Shown: piece after piece, positions 13,401 through 26,600 of the stretch
Layout: each line of letters begins with the position of its first letter
How positions within the stretch are numbered: the first letter of the stretch is position 1
From: Streptantibioticus silvisoli
GTDB lineage: Bacteria > Actinomycetota > Actinomycetes > Streptomycetales > Streptomycetaceae
Reading direction: 5' to 3'
NCBI RefSeq assembly: GCF_027947535.2
Contig: NZ_JAAGKO020000006.1
Coordinates: forward strand, 124,001 to 188,000
Length of the DNA: 64,000 nucleotides
The notes under the pieces: model-generated
Seen by the model: only the letters and a program-made list of their open reading frames with translations
The model's database searches: none
Told to the model about the DNA's origin: nothing
Program-made: the position numbers and the translations under genes

Positions 13401-16400
13401 CGACGGCAGGTGCAAGTCCTTCTCCGCCGCCGCCGACGGAGCCGGCTGGGCCGAGGGCGTCGGCATGCTGCTGGTCGAGCGGCTGTCCGACGCGGAACGC
13501 CTCGGTCACCGCGTCCTGGGCGTCGTGCGGGGCAGCGCGGTCAACCAGGACGGCGCCAGCAACGGTCTGACGGCGCCGAACGGTCCGTCGCAGCAGCGGG
13601 TGATCCGTCAGGCGCTGGCGAACGCGCGCGTTCCCGCGTCCCAGGTGGACGTCGTGGAGGCGCACGGTACCGGTACCTCGCTGGGCGACCCGATCGAGGC
13701 GCAGGCGCTGCTCGCGGCGTACGGGCAGGAGCGGGAGCAGCCGTTGTGGCTGGGTTCGGTGAAGTCCAACATCGGTCACACGCAGGCTGCGGCCGGTGTT
13801 GCCGGCGTCATCAAGATGGTGATGGCGATGCGGCACGGTGTCATGCCGGGCACGTTGCACGTTGATGAGCCGTCTCCGCACGTTGATTGGTCGGCCGGCG
13901 CGGTTTCCTTGCTGGCGGAGGCGCGTCCGTGGCCGGAGGTGGCGCGTCCGCGTCGGGCGGGGGTGTCGTCGTTCGGTATCAGTGGGACCAATGCGCACGT
14001 CATCGTGGAGCAGGCGCCGGCCCGGCCGGCGGAGGACCGTGTGCCTCAGCCGAGTCCCGGAGTGGTTCCGTGGGTGGTGTCCGCTCGTAGCGCTGCTGGT
14101 CTGCGTGGGCAGATCGAGCGGCTCGCGGAGTGTGGTGCGGGGGCCGGTGATCCGGTGGATGTGGGTCATTCGCTGGTGGTGGGTCGGGCGTCGTTGGAGC
14201 ATCGGGCTGTTGTGGTGGGTGCGGGGTGCGAGGAGTTGGTCGCGCAGTTGCGTGGCGAGGGTGTGGTGGTGGGTGTGGGGCGTTCGCGTCCGAAGGTGGC
14301 GTTCGTTTTCCCGGGTCAGGGTTCGCAGTGGGCGGGTATGGCGGTGGAGTTGATGGCCGCTTCTCCTGTCTTCCGTGAGCGGATGGCCGAGTGTGCTGCG
14401 GCGCTGGAGCCCTTCGCGGACGGTTGGTCGTTGTTGGAGGTGGTGGAGGGGGGTGTGTTTGATCGGGTTGATGTGGTGCAGCCGGTGTTGTGGGCGGTGA
14501 TGGTGTCGTTGTCGGCGGTGTGGGAGTCGTTCGGTGTGGTGCCGGATGTGGTGGTGGGCCATTCGCAGGGTGAGATCGCCGCGGCGTGTGTGGCGGGCGG
14601 GTTGAGCCTTCAGGACGCCGCGATGGTGGTGGCGTTGCGGAGCCGGGCCATCCGGGTGATCGCGGGGCGTGGCGGGATGCTGTCGGTGGCGTTGGGTGCC
14701 GATGCGGTCGGTGAGCGGTTGGGGGAGTGGGCGGATCGGGTGTCGATCGCGGCCGTCAACGGCCCGTCGTCGGTGGTGTTGTCCGGCGATGACGCCGCGT
14801 TGGAGGAGATCGCGTCCCTCTGGGCCGAACAAGGGGTGCGGGTTCGTCGGGTGCCGGTGGACTACGCGTCGCACTCGGCTCACGTCGAGGAGATCGAGGA
14901 TCACCTGTTGGAGGTGTTGTCGCAGGTCAGACCGGTTACTTCATCCGTTCCGATGTGGTCGACGGTGACGGGTGAGGTCACGGACACCGCCGGCATGGAT
15001 GCCGCTTACTGGTATCGGAATCTGCGGAGTCGGGTGCGGTTCGCGGAGGCGGCTCGGGCGTTGGCGGAGCAGGGTCGTTACGTGTTCGTGGAGGTCAGTC
15101 CGCATCCGGTGCTGGCGATGAGCGTGCAGGACACCTTGGATGTTGTCGCGGAGGACCCGGCCGTCGATGCCTCCTGTGTGGTGGAGACGTTGCGGCGTGA
15201 AGAGGGCGGTCTGCGGCGGCTGTTCACCTCGTTGGGCCGTGCGTACGTCAACGGGGTCGACGTCGACTGGCTGCCGGCGTTCGCCGACGCTGCGCCGCGG
15301 GTGGTGGATCTGCCGACCTACGCGTTCCAGCACGAGCGGTTCTGGCTGGAGGCCGGGTTCGGTCGCCGCAAGGAGGCGAGCGCCGCGGGGACCGTCGAGG
15401 GACGGTTCTGGGAACTGGTCGACAACGACGACCTGAGCGGGCTGGCCGGCGCGCTCGGGCTCGACGCCGGTGAGCAGCAGGACATGCTGCGCCGGATGGT
15501 CCCGGCACTGGAGACGTGGCGGGAGCGCGGTCGCGAGCGGTCGGCCGTCGACGGCTGGCGGTACCGCGCGGTCTGGCGGCCGTCGCGTACGGAGAACGGC
15601 ACCGCGCTGGCCGGCCGCTGGCTGGTCCTCGTGGCGCCGGGCGACCGGGACCGGGCGCTGGTGGCCGCGCTGGAGGGCCGCGGTGACGTCGAGGTGCGGG
15701 AGATCGCCGAGGGCAGCGACCGCAAGTCGCTCTCCCTGCTGCTGGAGACGGAGTCCGCGCCGGACACCGGGCAGCCCCTGACCGGTGTCCTGCTGGCCCC
15801 GGGGGCGGGTTCGCACGCCCTGGATGTCCTTCAGGCGCTCGGGGACGCGGTGGTCGCCGCTCCGTTGTGGACGGTGACGCGCGGGGCCGTGCACGTCGAT
15901 CCGTCCGACGCGGCGCCCGACCCGGAGCAGGCGGTCCGCTGGGGCCTCGGTCGGGTCGCGGCGCTGGAGTCCCCCGGCCTGTGGGGCGGCCTCGTCGACC
16001 TTCCCGAGGATGTGACGGACCAGGTCGCCGACCGGCTCGCCGGTGCCTTGAACGGCGACGACGACCAGGTCGCCATCCGCCGGTCCGGTGTCTTCGTGCG
16101 CCGGCTCGTCCCCGCCACCACCGAGAGCGGGCACGGGAGTTGGGCCGCACGCGGCACGGTTCTCGTCACCGGCGCCATGGACGGGCTGGCCGCCGGCACC
16201 GTCCGCTGGCTGGCCCGTAACGGCGCCGACCGCGTCGTGCTGAACGGCCCGGGCGCGGACCGGCTGGCGGCGGAACTGACCGGCACGGGCACCGGCATCG
16301 GCGCTGGCCTCGGCACCAGCACCGACCTCGGCACCGGCAACGGAAACGGAAACGGCACCGGCATCGGCGCCGCCGTCGAGGTCGTCGGCGAGGTGACCGC

Positions 16401-17436
16401 CGGGACCGCGGCGGCGCTGTCGCTGACCGCGGTGGTGTGCCTGGCCACCGACCGCACCGCGCGGAGTCTGACCGCGCTGTCGGCGGCGGACGTCACGGAG
16501 CGCGTCGGCGGCGTGGAACGGCTCCACGAGGCGCTGGACGGCGCGGAACTCGACGCGTTCGTGGTCGTCACGTCAGGGCCGGGCGTGGACGCGAGCCCCG
16601 GACACGCACTGAGCGCCGCCGTCGGTGCCTTCGCCGAGGCCCTCGCGCACCGGCGGCCGGAAACCTCCACGCTCACGTTCTGCGAGCCTGCCGACGGTGA
16701 CGACAGCGGGGGCCTGCGCGCGATGAAGGCCGAACTGGCCCTGAACACACTGGCGTCGGCCGGCGGGCCGGCTCTCGTCGTCGCCGATGTGGACTGGGAG
16801 GCCCACTTCCCGGCCCGCACCGCGCTGCGCCCCAGCCGGCTGTTCGACGAGATCCCGCAGGTCCAGGCGCTGCGGGCGAACGCCTCCGACGACGGGCTCC
16901 CGGCGGCGGACCGGACGGCGCTGGCCGAACGGCTGGCCGGCCTCTCCCCGGAGGACGCCTACCAGGAAGTGCTCACGGTGGTACGGACCCAGACCGCCGC
17001 GGTCGTCGGTTACGGCGCCGGCAAGGCGCTGGAGACCGACCGGGCCTTCAAGGACCTCGGGTTCGACTCCGTCACCGCCGTCGAACTGCGCAACCGGCTC
17101 GGTACCGCCGCCGGGGTCAAGCTCCCGCCGTCCCTCATATTCGACTACCCCACTCCGGCCGAACTCGCCCGCTACCTGCTCGACCAGCTGGGCGACGTCC
17201 GGCCGGGGAGCGCGCTGGCCGACGAACTCGCGGTGTTCGAAGCGGCGTTGCTCGGCGCCGAGATCGACGACCGGACGTCCACGGTCCTCTCGGAACGCCT
17301 GCGCGGCCTGCTCTACCAGCTCGAGGGCAAGAAGAACCGGATCGAGGAGGCCGAGGTCGAAAAGGACCTCGACGAGGCGACGGCCGACGAGGTCCTCGAC
17401 TTCATCGATCGCGAATTCGGCTCGCTGGACGACTAG
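7444..17436 (+). CDS. Type I modular polyketide synthase, two modules: KS-AT(mm)-DH-KR-ACP / KS-AT(mm)-KR0-ACP
   Basis: 3330 residues. The N-terminal ~30 residues form a coiled-coil docking helix. Module 1: KS (about 35-460, DTACSSS present), AT (about 562-855) with GHSQG and YASH motifs typical of methylmalonyl-CoA, DH (about 929-1195, intact HxxxGxxxxP), B-type KR with LDD (about 1390-1570), ACP (about 1670-1745). Module 2: KS (about 1766-2190), methylmalonyl-type AT (about 2285-2585), a KR that looks dead (about 2700-3100), ACP (about 3166-3250). The dead KR has [10 protein letters not shown] in place of the NADPH loop, lacks the catalytic Tyr in the NYAPGN region, and carries a Gly/Thr/Asn-rich insertion. 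Expected output is a methyl-branched alkene followed by an alpha-methyl beta-ketone. The C-terminal ~75 residues are a docking domain. Confidence 0.95.
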   Translation: MTTSPQELITALRTSLKETERLRQRNQELTAAAREPIAIVGMACRYPGGVKSPEDLWDLVSSGGDGVSEFPTDRGWDVENLYDPDPDATGKTYCREGGFLYEAADFDAKFFGISPREALATDPQQRLLLEVAWETLERAGIDPASLRGSRTGVFAGVMYDDYGMRLQRIPEELEGYIGNGSASSVLSGRVAYTLGLEGPAVSIDTACSSSLVALHLACQALRQSECSLALVGGVTVLAGPGIFVEFSRQRGLARDGRCKSFAAAADGTGWAEGVGMLLVERLSDAQRLGHRILGVVRGSAVNQDGASNGLTAPNGPSQQRVIRQALANARVAADGVDIVEAHGTGTSLGDPIEAQALLATYGQEREQPLWLGSVKSNIGHTQAAAGVAGVIKMLMAMRHGVMPATLHVDEPSPHIDWSAGAVSLLQEARAWPELERPRRAAVSSFGVSGTNAHVILEQAPVGSTASAPADGSASVGVVGVVPWVVSARGEAALRGQAGRLLERVADDVIDVGHSLVASRGALGHRAVVVGDGREELLAGLSALVSGADSAGVVVGVGRSRPKVAFVFPGQGSQWAGMAVELMASSPVFRGRMAECAAALEPFADGWSLLEVVEGGVFDRVDVVQPVLWAVMVSLSAVWESFGVVPDVVVGHSQGEIAAACVAGGLSLEDAAMVVALRSRAIRVIAGRGGMLSVALGADVVGERLEGWSDRVSVAAVNGPSSVVLSGDDAALEEIASLWAGEGVRVRRVPVDYASHSAHVEEIEDHLLEVLSQVRPVTSAVPMWSTVTGEVTDTAGMDAAYWYRNLRSRVRFAEAARALAEQGRYVFVEVSPHPVLAMSVQDTLDVVAEDPTVDASCVVETLRREEGGLRRLFTSLGRAYVNGVDVDWTPAFADAAPRVVDLPTYAFQHERFWLDAGVGGGDVAGLGLRGVGHVLLGAGVELPGSGGFLFTGRLSLGQQGWLNDHVVFGSVLVPGAAFVEMAVRAGGEAGCGCVEELTLQAPLVVPARGNVRLQVVLGPEDDSRRRTVEVYSARDEDAWVRHATGTVADRRAAPFDLGVWPPQGGTPVSLDGFYEDLADRGYAYGPGFRGLRAMWTRGEEVFAEVELPEAAQAGSGSGSFEIHPALLDATLHAAIGTLFRSEGGSRLPFLWSGVTVSAVGANRVRVRLAATAEDAISVRITDETGAPVAVVESLVSRPVTAEQLSAGAGDGNLFRLDRQEVPLPALADPARRWTVLGDLADAMERAGVPVDAVASIGELAGRETPADVVMTEIVVDGVADASGVRGAVVRVLGLVQGWLAAERLASSRLVVVTRGGVVGAAVGGLVRSAQAEHPGRFVLVDLDADAASCAVLPAVMALDEPQVEVRGGVVRVPRLVRAQSSVAVAPVWSAEETVLVTGGTGTLGALVARHLVDVHGVRSLVLASRRGPAAEGAEELRSELAASGAVVEVVACDAADRDRLAEVVDGIGKLTGVVHVAGVLDDAVVTSLTAERLDAVLRPKVDAALNLHEVTKDLDLDAFVLFSSAAGVFGAAGQGNYAAANAFLDALAEQRQAEGLPGVSLAWGLWQDDSDMTAHLGDADRKRLSRGGIVPMTAREGLELFDASVAAGQAVLVPARLDLATVRARAGAANGEVPALLRSLVRVVSRRAVRAADSGGPTFARRFAGMGAAEREQELREVVRGQVAAVLGHGSADAVDPGRAFKEMGFDSLTSVELRNRLGAATGMRLPATLVFDYPTCDALARFLSGELSDGTNAPATAAVPVSVADDEPIAIVGMACRYPGDVNSPEDLWDLVASGGDGISFFPTDRGWDVDGLYDPVPGRPGKSYSRQGGFLYDAGEFDAEFFGISPREALAMDPQQRLLLEVSWEALERAGIDPGTLRGSQTGVFAGVMYHDYASGLTEFPEGLEAYVGNGTAGSIVSGRIAYTLGLEGPAVSVDTACSSSLVALHLACQALRQGECSMALAGGVTVLSTPGVFVAFSQQRGMSADGRCKSFSAAADGAGWAEGVGMLLVERLSDAERLGHRVLGVVRGSAVNQDGASNGLTAPNGPSQQRVIRQALANARVPASQVDVVEAHGTGTSLGDPIEAQALLAAYGQEREQPLWLGSVKSNIGHTQAAAGVAGVIKMVMAMRHGVMPGTLHVDEPSPHVDWSAGAVSLLAEARPWPEVARPRRAGVSSFGISGTNAHVIVEQAPARPAEDRVPQPSPGVVPWVVSARSAAGLRGQIERLAECGAGAGDPVDVGHSLVVGRASLEHRAVVVGAGCEELVAQLRGEGVVVGVGRSRPKVAFVFPGQGSQWAGMAVELMAASPVFRERMAECAAALEPFADGWSLLEVVEGGVFDRVDVVQPVLWAVMVSLSAVWESFGVVPDVVVGHSQGEIAAACVAGGLSLQDAAMVVALRSRAIRVIAGRGGMLSVALGADAVGERLGEWADRVSIAAVNGPSSVVLSGDDAALEEIASLWAEQGVRVRRVPVDYASHSAHVEEIEDHLLEVLSQVRPVTSSVPMWSTVTGEVTDTAGMDAAYWYRNLRSRVRFAEAARALAEQGRYVFVEVSPHPVLAMSVQDTLDVVAEDPAVDASCVVETLRREEGGLRRLFTSLGRAYVNGVDVDWLPAFADAAPRVVDLPTYAFQHERFWLEAGFGRRKEASAAGTVEGRFWELVDNDDLSGLAGALGLDAGEQQDMLRRMVPALETWRERGRERSAVDGWRYRAVWRPSRTENGTALAGRWLVLVAPGDRDRALVAALEGRGDVEVREIAEGSDRKSLSLLLETESAPDTGQPLTGVLLAPGAGSHALDVLQALGDAVVAAPLWTVTRGAVHVDPSDAAPDPEQAVRWGLGRVAALESPGLWGGLVDLPEDVTDQVADRLAGALNGDDDQVAIRRSGVFVRRLVPATTESGHGSWAARGTVLVTGAMDGLAAGTVRWLARNGADRVVLNGPGADRLAAELTGTGTGIGAGLGTSTDLGTGNGNGNGTGIGAAVEVVGEVTAGTAAALSLTAVVCLATDRTARSLTALSAADVTERVGGVERLHEALDGAELDAFVVVTSGPGVDASPGHALSAAVGAFAEALAHRRPETSTLTFCEPADGDDSGGLRAMKAELALNTLASAGGPALVVADVDWEAHFPARTALRPSRLFDEIPQVQALRANASDDGLPAADRTALAERLAGLSPEDAYQEVLTVVRTQTAAVVGYGAGKALETDRAFKDLGFDSVTAVELRNRLGTAAGVKLPPSLIFDYPTPAELARYLLDQLGDVRPGSALADELAVFEAALLGAEIDDRTSTVLSERLRGLLYQLEGKKNRIEEAEVEKDLDEATADEVLDFIDREFGSLDD
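8870..10185 (+). repeat. Methylmalonyl-AT repeat copy 1 of 3
   Basis: This block (end of the KS-AT linker through the post-AT linker) is nearly identical in DNA to 14262-15355 and 19108-20400. All three copies use many TTG, GTG and GGT codons, unlike the C-ending codons of the neighbouring KS and ACP segments. Confidence 0.85.
11268..12142 (+). repeat. KR-region repeat (partner at 5715-6590)
   Basis: Second copy of the KR-encoding segment. The two copies differ at scattered bases only, then diverge sharply after the LAWGLWQ-coding stretch. Confidence 0.8.
14262..15355 (+). repeat. Methylmalonyl-AT repeat copy 2 of 3
   Basis: Near-identical to 8870-10185 and 19108-20400, in the same T/G-rich codon style. 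Confidence 0.85.
16276..16370 (+). repeat. Low-complexity Gly/Thr/Asn insertion in a dead KR
   Basis: Degenerate repeats of ggcaccggc and ggaaac units, in frame, encode a run rich in Gly, Thr and Asn where a working KR would have its second Rossmann strand. It is consistent with relaxed selection on this KR. Confidence 0.7.
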
Positions 17437-17456
17437 GGGTGTGTGTCCGGTGGATC

Positions 17457-17574
17457 GTGGCGGGCCCGCGACGCCCGCCACGCCACATCGGGGCGTTGCC
17501 CGAAACGCCCCGGTAGGACCAACCGTCGGGAAGCGCCGGCGACTTGCTCCGCCCGGCATCGGGCCGGGCGGAGC
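17457..17574 (+). terminator. Three consecutive hairpins between two PKS genes
   Basis: Three perfect inverted repeats lie in the 236-bp gap: 17457-17465 with 17473-17481 (9 bp), 17489-17497 with 17504-17512 (9 bp), and 17546-17557 with 17563-17574 (12 bp). They have no T-tracts. They could act as terminators or attenuators, or as mRNA-stabilising structures, between the second and third PKS genes. Confidence 0.5.
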
Positions 17575-17672
17575 CCCCGGCACCGCACCGGACACGACGC
17601 TTCCCGATCCGCCCCGATCCACAAGACACGCCTGCGTGGTATCGCCGTGAACTCCCGGAAAGAAGGCCCGTG

Positions 17673-20600
17673 ATGGCTGACAACGACAAGCTCGTCCAGT
17701 ACCTCAAGCGGATCACCGCCGACCTGCACAAGACCAGGGCCCGCCTTCAGGACCTGGAGGAGACGAACCGGGAACCGATCGCCATCGTCGGCATGGCCTG
17801 CCGCTACCCGGGCGGTGTGCGCTCCCCCGAGGACCTGTGGGACCTGGTGAACGGCGGCGGCGACGCGATCACCCTGTTCCCCGCCGACCGCGGCTGGGAC
17901 ATGGACGACATCTACGACCCGGACCCGGACACGCCGAGAAAGACGTACACCCGCGAGGGCGGCTTCCTGCACGACGCCGCCGACTTCGACGCGGACTTCT
18001 TCGGCATCACCCCGCGTGAGGCGCTGGCGATGGACCCCCAGCAGCGGCTGCTGCTGGAGGTCTCCTGGGAGGCGCTGGAGCGGGCCGGCATCGACCCCGA
18101 GGCGTTGCGCGGCAGCCGGACCGGTGTCTTCACCGGCATCGTCGGCGGTGGCGGGTGGGGGGACGAGAACACCATCCCGGACGAACTGATCGCGTACGGT
18201 TTCACCGGCATGGCGACCAGCGTGGCCTCCGGCCGGGTGTCCTACGCGCTCGGCCTCGAAGGCCCCGCGGTCAGCGTGGACACCGCGTGTTCGTCGTCGC
18301 TGGTGGCGTTGCACCTGGCGTGCCAGGCGCTGCGGCAGGGCGACTGCTCCCTCGCGCTGGCCGGCGGCGTCGCCGTCATGACCGCGCCCAGCATCTTCGT
18401 CAGCTTCAGCGAGCAGCGCGGTCTGGCCCGCGACGGCCGCTGCAAGTCCTTCGCCGCAGGGGCCGACGGGTTCGGTGCGGCGGAAGGCGTCGGAGTCCTG
18501 CTGGTCGAGCGGCTGTCCGACGCGCAGCGGCTGGGTCACCGGATTCTGGGGGTGGTGCGGGGCAGCGCGGTCAACCAGGACGGTGCGAGCAACGGTCTGA
18601 CGGCGCCGAACGGTCCGTCGCAGCAGCGGGTGATCCGCCAGGCGCTGGCCAACGCCCGCGTTCCCGCGTCCCAGGTGGACGTCGTCGAGGCGCACGGTAC
18701 GGGTACGTCGCTGGGTGACCCGATCGAGGCGCAGGCGTTGCTGGCGACGTACGGCCAGGAGCGGGACGGGGACCAGCCGTTGTGGCTGGGGTCCATCAAG
18801 TCGAACATCGGTCACAGTGCCGCCGCGGCCGGGGTGGCCGGTGTGATCAAGATGCTGATGGCGATGCGGCACGGTGTCATGCCGGCCACCCTGCACGTCG
18901 ATGAACCGTCCCCGCACATCGACTGGTCGGCCGGTGCGGTTTCGCTGCTGCAAGAGGCGCGTGCGTGGCCGGAGTTGGAGCGTCCGCGTCGCTCGGCGGT
19001 CTCCTCGTTCGGCATCAGCGGCACCAACGCCCACGTGATCCTGGAGCAGGCTCCGGTCGATTCGACGGCGAGTGCTCCGGCTGATGGTTCCGCCTCGGTG
19101 GGGGTTGCGGGGGTTGTTCCGTGGGTGGTTTCGGCGCGGGGTGAGGCTGCGTTGCGGGGGCAGGCCGGCCGGTTGTTGGAGCGGGTGGCGGGTGACGTGA
19201 TCGATGTGGGTCATTCGTTGGTGGCGAGTCGTGGTGCGTTGGGGCATCGTGCGGTGGTGGTGGGTGAGGGCCGGGAGGAGTTGCTGGCGGGGTTGTCGGC
19301 GTTGGTGTCGGGTGCGGACAGTGCCGGTGTGGTGGTGGGTGTGGGGCGTTCGCGTCCGAAGGTGGCGTTCGTCTTCCCGGGTCAGGGTTCGCAGTGGGCG
19401 GGTATGGCGGTGGAGTTGATGGCCGCTTCTCCTGTCTTCCGTGAGCGGATGGCCGAGTGTGCTGCGGCGCTGGAGCCGTTTGTTGATGGTTGGTCGTTGT
19501 TGGAGGTGGTGGAGGGGGGTGTGTTTGATCGGGTTGATGTGGTGCAGCCGGTGTTGTGGGCGGTGATGGTGTCGTTGTCGGCGGTGTGGGAGTCGTTCGG
19601 TGTGGTGCCGGATGTGGTGGTGGGTCATTCGCAGGGTGAGATCGCCGCGGCGTGTGTCGCGGGCGGGTTGAGCCTTCAGGATGCCGCGTTGGTGGTGGCA
19701 TTGCGGAGTCGGGCGATCCGGGTGATCGCGGGGCGTGGCGGGATGCTGTCCGTGGCACTCGGTGCTGACGCGGTCGGTGAGCGGTTGGGGGAGTGGGCGG
19801 ATCGGGTGTCGATCGCGGCCGTCAACGGCCCGTCGTCGGTGGTGTTGTCCGGCGATGACGCTGCGTTGGAGGAGATCGCGTCCCTCTGGGCGGGGGAGGG
19901 GGTGCGGGTTCGTCGGGTGCCGGTGGACTACGCGTCGCACTCGGCTCATGTGGAGGAGATCGAGGATCACCTGTTGGAGGTGTTGTCGCAGGTCAGGCCG
20001 GTGACTTCATCCGTGCCGATGTGGTCGACGGTGACGGGTGAGGTGACGGACACCGCCGGCATGGATGCCGCTTACTGGTATCGGAATTTGCGGAGTCGGG
20101 TGCTGTTCGCGGAGGCGGCTCGGGCGTTGGCGGAGCAGGGTCGTTACGTGTTCGTGGAGGTCAGCCCGCATCCGGTGCTGGCAATGAGCGTGCAGGACAC
20201 CTTGGACGCTGTCGCGGAGGACCCGGCCGTCGATGCCTCCTGCGTGGTGGAGACGTTGCGGCGTGAAGAGGGCGGCTTGCGGCGGCTGTTCACCTCGTTG
20301 GGTCGTGCGTACGTCAACGGGGTCGAGGTCGACTGGACCCCCGCGTTCGCAGACGCTGCGCCGCAGGTGGTCGACCTGCCGACCTACGCGTTCCAGCACA
20401 GCCGTTACTGGCTGGAGACCGGGAAGAACCCGGTGGGGGAGACCGGCGCCGCCGGTGCGGTGGACGGGCGGTTCTGGGAGCTGGTGGAGCAGGGGGACCT
20501 GGGCGGTCTGGCCGGCGCGCTGGGACTGGACGCCGGTGAACATCGGGACCTCCTCGAACAGGTCGTCCCGGCGCTGGAGGAGTGGCGGCGGCACGACCAG

Positions 20601-23600
20601 GAGCGTTCGCTGGTCGACGGGTGGCGTTACGAGGCGGTCTGGCGTCCTGCGGCGCTGGAAGGCGCCCGTGAACTGACCGGCCGCTGGCTGGTGTTGACGC
20701 CATCCGGTGCGGCTGACGACGGTGTCGTGCCCGCGTTGCTGGCCGGGCTGTGCGGTCGCGGCGACGTCGTGGCCCTGGAGGTCGCGCCCGGAAGCGATCG
20801 CGCCGTGCTGGCCGACGGCATCCGCGTGGCCCTGGGCGCCGGTGCGGACGAGCCGTTGCCACCGGTCGCCGGTGTGATGTCCCTGCTGACGCTCGCCGGG
20901 ACGACGGTGACCGGTGACCTCGCGGCCGACCAGGAGAGCGCCTCCGCCGGCCTCGGGCTGTCCGTCAGTGCCGTGCAGGCGCTGGGTGACCTGGAGATCG
21001 AGGCGCCGTTGTGGGCGGTGACGTCGGGTGCGGTGTCGGTGGGTGGGGCGGATGTGGTGCGTGATCCGTGGCAGGCGTTGGTGTGGGGGTTGGGTCGGGT
21101 GGCGGCGTTGGAGCATCCGGATCGTTGGGGTGGTCTGGTGGATGTTCCGGCGGAGGTGACCGGTCGGGTGCTGGATCGCCTGGTCGGTGTGCTGTCCGAG
21201 GGTGGGGTGGTGCGGGATCAGGTGGCGGTGCGTGCCTCCGGTGTCTTCGTGCGGCGGTTGGTGCCGGTGTCGGGTGCCGGTGTCGCGGGTGGTGAATGGC
21301 GCCCGGGGGGAACGGTGTTGGTGACCGGCGGCACCGGTGGCCTGGGCGCCGACGCGGCGCGCTGGCTGGCGCGTGAGGGCGGTACGGACCGTCTGGTGCT
21401 GGTGAGCCGGCGTGGTCCGCAGGCCCCGGGCGCGGACGCGTTGCGGGACGAACTGGTGTCGCTGGGCGTCGAGGTGGAAGTCGTCGCGTGTGACGTGAGC
21501 GACTGGGCCGGGATGACGGCGCTGGTGGAGCGGTTGAGTGGCGACCTCTCCGGTGTGGTGCACACCGCCGGTGTGCTGGACGACGGTGTCATCGACTCGT
21601 TGGAGACGTCGCAGATCGGTGGGGTGTTGCGGGCGAAGGTGCTGGGGGCCTGGTATCTGCACGTGTTGACGCGGGAGTTGGACCTTTCGGGGTTCGTGAT
21701 GTTCTCGTCGCTGGCGGGCACGGTGGGCGTGCCGGGGCAGGGCAACTACGCGCCGGGCAACGCGTTCCTGGACGCGTTGGTGGAGTCCCGCCGCGCCGCC
21801 GGGCTGGCCGGCACCTCGGTGGCCTGGGGTGCCTGGGGCACCGAGGGCATGGCGGTCACCGGGCGGATGGGCGAGATGCTGCGCCGCCACGGCTGGCCGA
21901 CCATGGACTCCGCACTCGCGCTGTCGGCGATGGGTGAGGTGGTCGCCGCCGGTCTCGGATCGGTCGTGGTCGCGGACGTCGACTGGGGGCGGTACTACAC
22001 CGCGTTCACCGCCACCCGGGCGAGCGGTCTGTTCGACGAGATCCCGCAGGTCCTCGCCGCCCGCGAGGCCGTGGAGGCCCGCGCGAGCGAGGCGGGGGCG
22101 GAGCCGGAGCGCGGCGGACTCGCCGGCCGGCTCGCCGGCCTGCCGGCGGCGGAGGCTCGTTCGGCGGTGCTCGACCTGGTCCGTTCGCTCACCGCGACGG
22201 TCGCCGGGTACGACAACGGTGACACGGTGGAGACCGGGCGGGCCTTCAAGGACCTGGGCTTCGACTCGGTCACCGCCGTCGAACTGCGCAACCGGCTCGG
22301 CATAGCCACCGGGCTGAAGTTCCCGCCGACCCTGGTGTTCGACTACCCGACGCCGGAGGCGCTCACCGGCTATCTGATGGGCGAACTCTCCCTGGCCCGG
22401 CCCGCGGACGCGTCCGCTTCCGCCGTGCCGGTGGCGGTCTCGGACGACGAGCCGGTCGCGATCGTCGGCATGGCCTGCCGCTTCCCCGGCGGTGTCGGCT
22501 CGCCCGAGGAGCTGTGGGAGCTGGTCTCCGGCGGCGGTGACGCCATCTCGCCGTTCCCGTCCGACCGCGGCTGGGACATCGACAACCTCTACGACCCCGA
22601 TCCGGACGCGGCGGGCAAGACGTACGCCCGCGAGGGTGGATTCCTGCACGGTGCGGCCGAGTTCGACGCGGAGTTCTTCGGGATCGGTCCGCGTGAGGCG
22701 CTGGCGATGGACCCGCAGCAGCGGCTGCTGCTGGAGGTGTCGTGGGAGGCGCTGGAGCGGGCCGGCATCGACCCGGGGACGCTGCGCGGCAGTGCGACCG
22801 GTGTCTTCGTCGGCGCCACCGGCCAGGACTACGCCGGACTGCTCAGCGGTCACCTCGACGAGGGGCTGGAGGGGCAGATCCTCACCGGTGTCGCGGGCAG
22901 CGTGCTGTCCGGCCGTGTCTCCTACACGTTCGGTCTTGAGGGTCCGGCGGTCAGCGTGGACACCGCGTGCTCGTCGTCGCTGGTGGCGTTGCACCTGGCG
23001 AGCCAGGCGCTGCGTCGCGGCGAGTGCTCGATGGCCCTGGCCGGCGGCGTCACCGTGATGTCCACCCCCAACACCCTGATCGCCTTCGCCCGGCAGCGCG
23101 GTCTGGCGGCCGACGGCCGGTGCAAGGCGTTCTCGGCGGCGGCCGACGGCACCAACATGGCTGAGGGCATCGGCATGTTGCTGGTGGAGCGGCTGTCCGA
23201 CGCCGAGCGGCTGGGGCACCGCGTCCTGGGCGTCGTCCGGGGCAGCGCGGTCAACCAGGACGGTGCGAGCAACGGTCTGACGGCGCCGAACGGTCCGTCG
23301 CAGCAGCGGGTGATCCGGCAGGCGCTGGCCAACGCGGGGGTTTCCGCGTCGCAGGTGGACGCCGTCGAGGCGCACGGTACCGGTACGTCGTTGGGTGACC
23401 CGATCGAGGCGCAGGCGTTGCTGGCGACGTACGGCCAGGAACGCGGTGAGGACCAGCCGTTGTGGCTGGGGTCGGTCAAGTCGAACATCGGTCACACGCA
23501 GGCCGCGGCCGGGGTGGCCGGTGTGATCAAGATGCTGATGGCGATGCGGCACGGTGTCCTGCCGGCCACGTTGCACGCGCAGGAGCCGTCCCCGCACGTG

Positions 23601-26600
23601 GACTGGGCGTCGGGTGCGGTGAGTGTGCTGAGCCAGGCGCAGCCGTGGCCGCGGGGGGAGCGTCCGCGCCGGGCCGGTGTGTCGTCGTTCGGCATCAGCG
23701 GCACCAACGCCCACGTCATCATCGAGCAGCCCGCGCCGGAACCGGCCGTGGAAGGCGCGAGCGAGCCGGAGCCGGCCGCCATGGCGTGGACGGTCTCGGC
23801 ACGCAGCGCGGCCGGGCTGAAGGCGCAGGCCGGCCGACTCGCGGAGTTCGTCGCCGACGACGACGCCGGCACCGCCGAGGTGGCGTACGCGCTGGCCACC
23901 GGCCGGGCCGACCTGGAGCACCGCGCCGTCGTGGTCGGCGCCGACCGTGCCGAACTGCTCGCCGGACTGCGGGCGTTGGCTCGTGGCGACGAGGGTGTGG
24001 TGTCGGGTGTGGCGCGGTCGCGTCCGAGGACGGCGTTCCTGTTCACCGGTCAGGGTGCGCAACGTGCCGGTATGGGCCGCGAGTTGTACGCGACGTATCC
24101 GGTGTACGCCGAAGCGTTCGACGAGGTGTGCGCGGGGTTGAACGCGCACCTGGACCGGCCGGTCGAGGAGATCGTGTTCGCGGCGGCCGAACCGGCCCTG
24201 GACCGGACGGTGTTCACGCAGGCGGCGTTGTTCGCTCTCGAAGTCGCCCTGTACCGGCTGGTGTCGTCGTGGGGTGTGGTGCCCGATGTCGTCGCGGGCC
24301 ACTCGATCGGTGAGTTGGCGGCGGCCCACGTGGCGGGTGTGCTGGAGCTGGCCGACGCCTGTGAACTGGTCGCCGCTCGCGGCCGGTTGATGCAGGCGCT
24401 GCCGGCCAACGGCGCGATGGTGTCCGTCCAGGCGTCCGAGGAGCGGGTGCTCGAAGAACTGCGCGGGCACGAGGACCGCGTGTCGGTCGCCGCCGTCAAC
24501 GGGCCCGCCTCGGTGGTCGTCTCCGGCGACCGGGCCGCCGTGCTGCGGATCGCGGGAACCCTCAGCGACCAGGGGCATCGCGTCAAGCGGCTGCGCGTCA
24601 GCCACGCGTTCCACTCGCCGCACATGGACGCGATGCTGGCGGAGTTCGGCGAGATCGCCGCCCGGCTCACCTACCGCGAACCGGTGATCCCCCTCGTGTC
24701 GAACGTGACCGGCCGGCTCGTCGAGCCCGGTCAGGTGACCGACCCCGGTTATTGGGTGCGGCACGTGCGGCAGGCCGTGCGGTTCGGCGACGCCGTCACC
24801 GCCCTGCGCGACCAGGGCGTCGGCCTCTACCTGGAGATCGGGCCCGACGCGACCCTGACCGCCATGGCCCAGCACATCCTCTCCACCGCCCAGGACCGCG
24901 CCGCCGTCCTGGCACCGGTGCTGGCGAAGAAGCAGGCCGAGCCGCTGAGCTTCCTGACCGCGCTCGGCCGCGCCCACGCCCACGGCGTCGATGTCGACTG
25001 GACGGCGGCGTTCACCGGACGTACCCCCGGCCACGTGCAGTTGCCCACCTACGCCTTCCGGCGCCGGCACTACTGGCCGCGGCCGGCCGAGCCGGTGGTG
25101 GCCGCGGGCAGCCCCGACAGCGTCGAGGCCAGGTTCTGGGACCTGGTGGACAGCGCCGACCTCGACGGCCTCGCCGAGGTGCTCGGGGTGGGTGGCGAGG
25201 GGCACGACTCCCTGCGTCAGGTCGCACCGATGCTCGCCCGGCTGCGGCAGCGCGGCCGTGAGCGGTCCGTGTCGGACGGCCTGCGGCACCGTGTCGTGTG
25301 GCGCCCGGTCCCCGACGGCGACGGCAGGGTGCTCCCGGGCCGCTGGCTGGTGCTGGTGCCCACCGGTGACACCGACCGCGAACTGGTCGCCGCGCTGGCG
25401 CGGCGCGGTGACGTCACGGTGCTGGAGATCGCACCGGACGCCGACCGCAAGGCGCTGGCCGGCCGGTTCACCCAGGTCCGCGCCGAGTCGGCGGCCGGCG
25501 GTGTCACCGGCGTGCTGTCGCTGGTCCCGCAGGCCGCCCTGGTGACCCTTCAGGCCCTGGCCGACGCCGACGTCGACGGCCGCCTGTGGGTGGCCACCAG
25601 CGGCGCGGTCTCGGTCGGCGGGTCGGACCGGGTGCGTGATCCGCGGCAGGCGATGGTCTGGGGGCTGGGCCGGGCCGCGGCGCTGGAGTACCCGCTGCGC
25701 TGGGGCGGCGTCGTCGACGTGCCCGCGGAGGTGACCGCGCGGACCGTCGACCGCCTGACCGGCGTGCTGGCCGGCACCGAGGAGGACCAGCTCGCCGTCC
25801 GTACCTCGGGGGTCTTCGCGCGCCGGCTGGCCCCGGTCACCGGTGAGGGGCCCGGCGGCCGGTGGTCGCCGCGCGGAACGGTGCTGCTCAGCGGCCGGAC
25901 CGACGCGCTGGGCGCCGAGGTCGCCCGCTGGCTGGCCGGCAACGGCGCCGAACGCCTGCTGCTGACCGACTCCGACAGCGACCTGGCGGCCGAACTGGGC
26001 GCCCTGGGGATCGCGGTCGAGACGGCCGGCGCCGATCTCGCCGAGCCGTTCGGCGCCGTCGTGCACATCGCCGGGGCCGGAATCGCCGCCGACCTGGCGG
26101 ACCTCGCGCCGGACTGCGCCGACGCCGAGGTGGACGACATCGCCCGCCTCGCCGGCCTGGCCAACCGCGACACGCTGGAGGCGTTCGTCGTGGTGTCCGC
26201 CGAACCGGGATTCGGCGCCAGCCGGGGCCACGGCGCCGGCAGCGCGGTGAGTGCCTTCGCCGAGGCGCTGGCCTGCGACGACCGGGGGCCCGGTGCACGG
26301 GTCACGCACGTGGTCCTCGGCTGGTCGCCGGACGGTGGGGCGGCGGTCGCGGGGCTGCGGCCCGTCGAGCCCGACACGGCGGCCGGCGCGCTGGCGCTGG
26401 CCGGCGGGCAGTCGATCGTCGTCGCCGACGTGGACTGGGAGTGGTTCGCTCCCGCCTTCACCCGGGAACGCCCCAGCCGGCTGTTCGACGAGATCCCCGG
26501 GGCCCGGCGGGCGCCGCGGCAGGACAGCGCTGACGAACCGGACCTGGCCCGGCTGCTGACCGAGACCTCCGGCGCGGAACGCGAGAGCGTGGTGGTCCGG

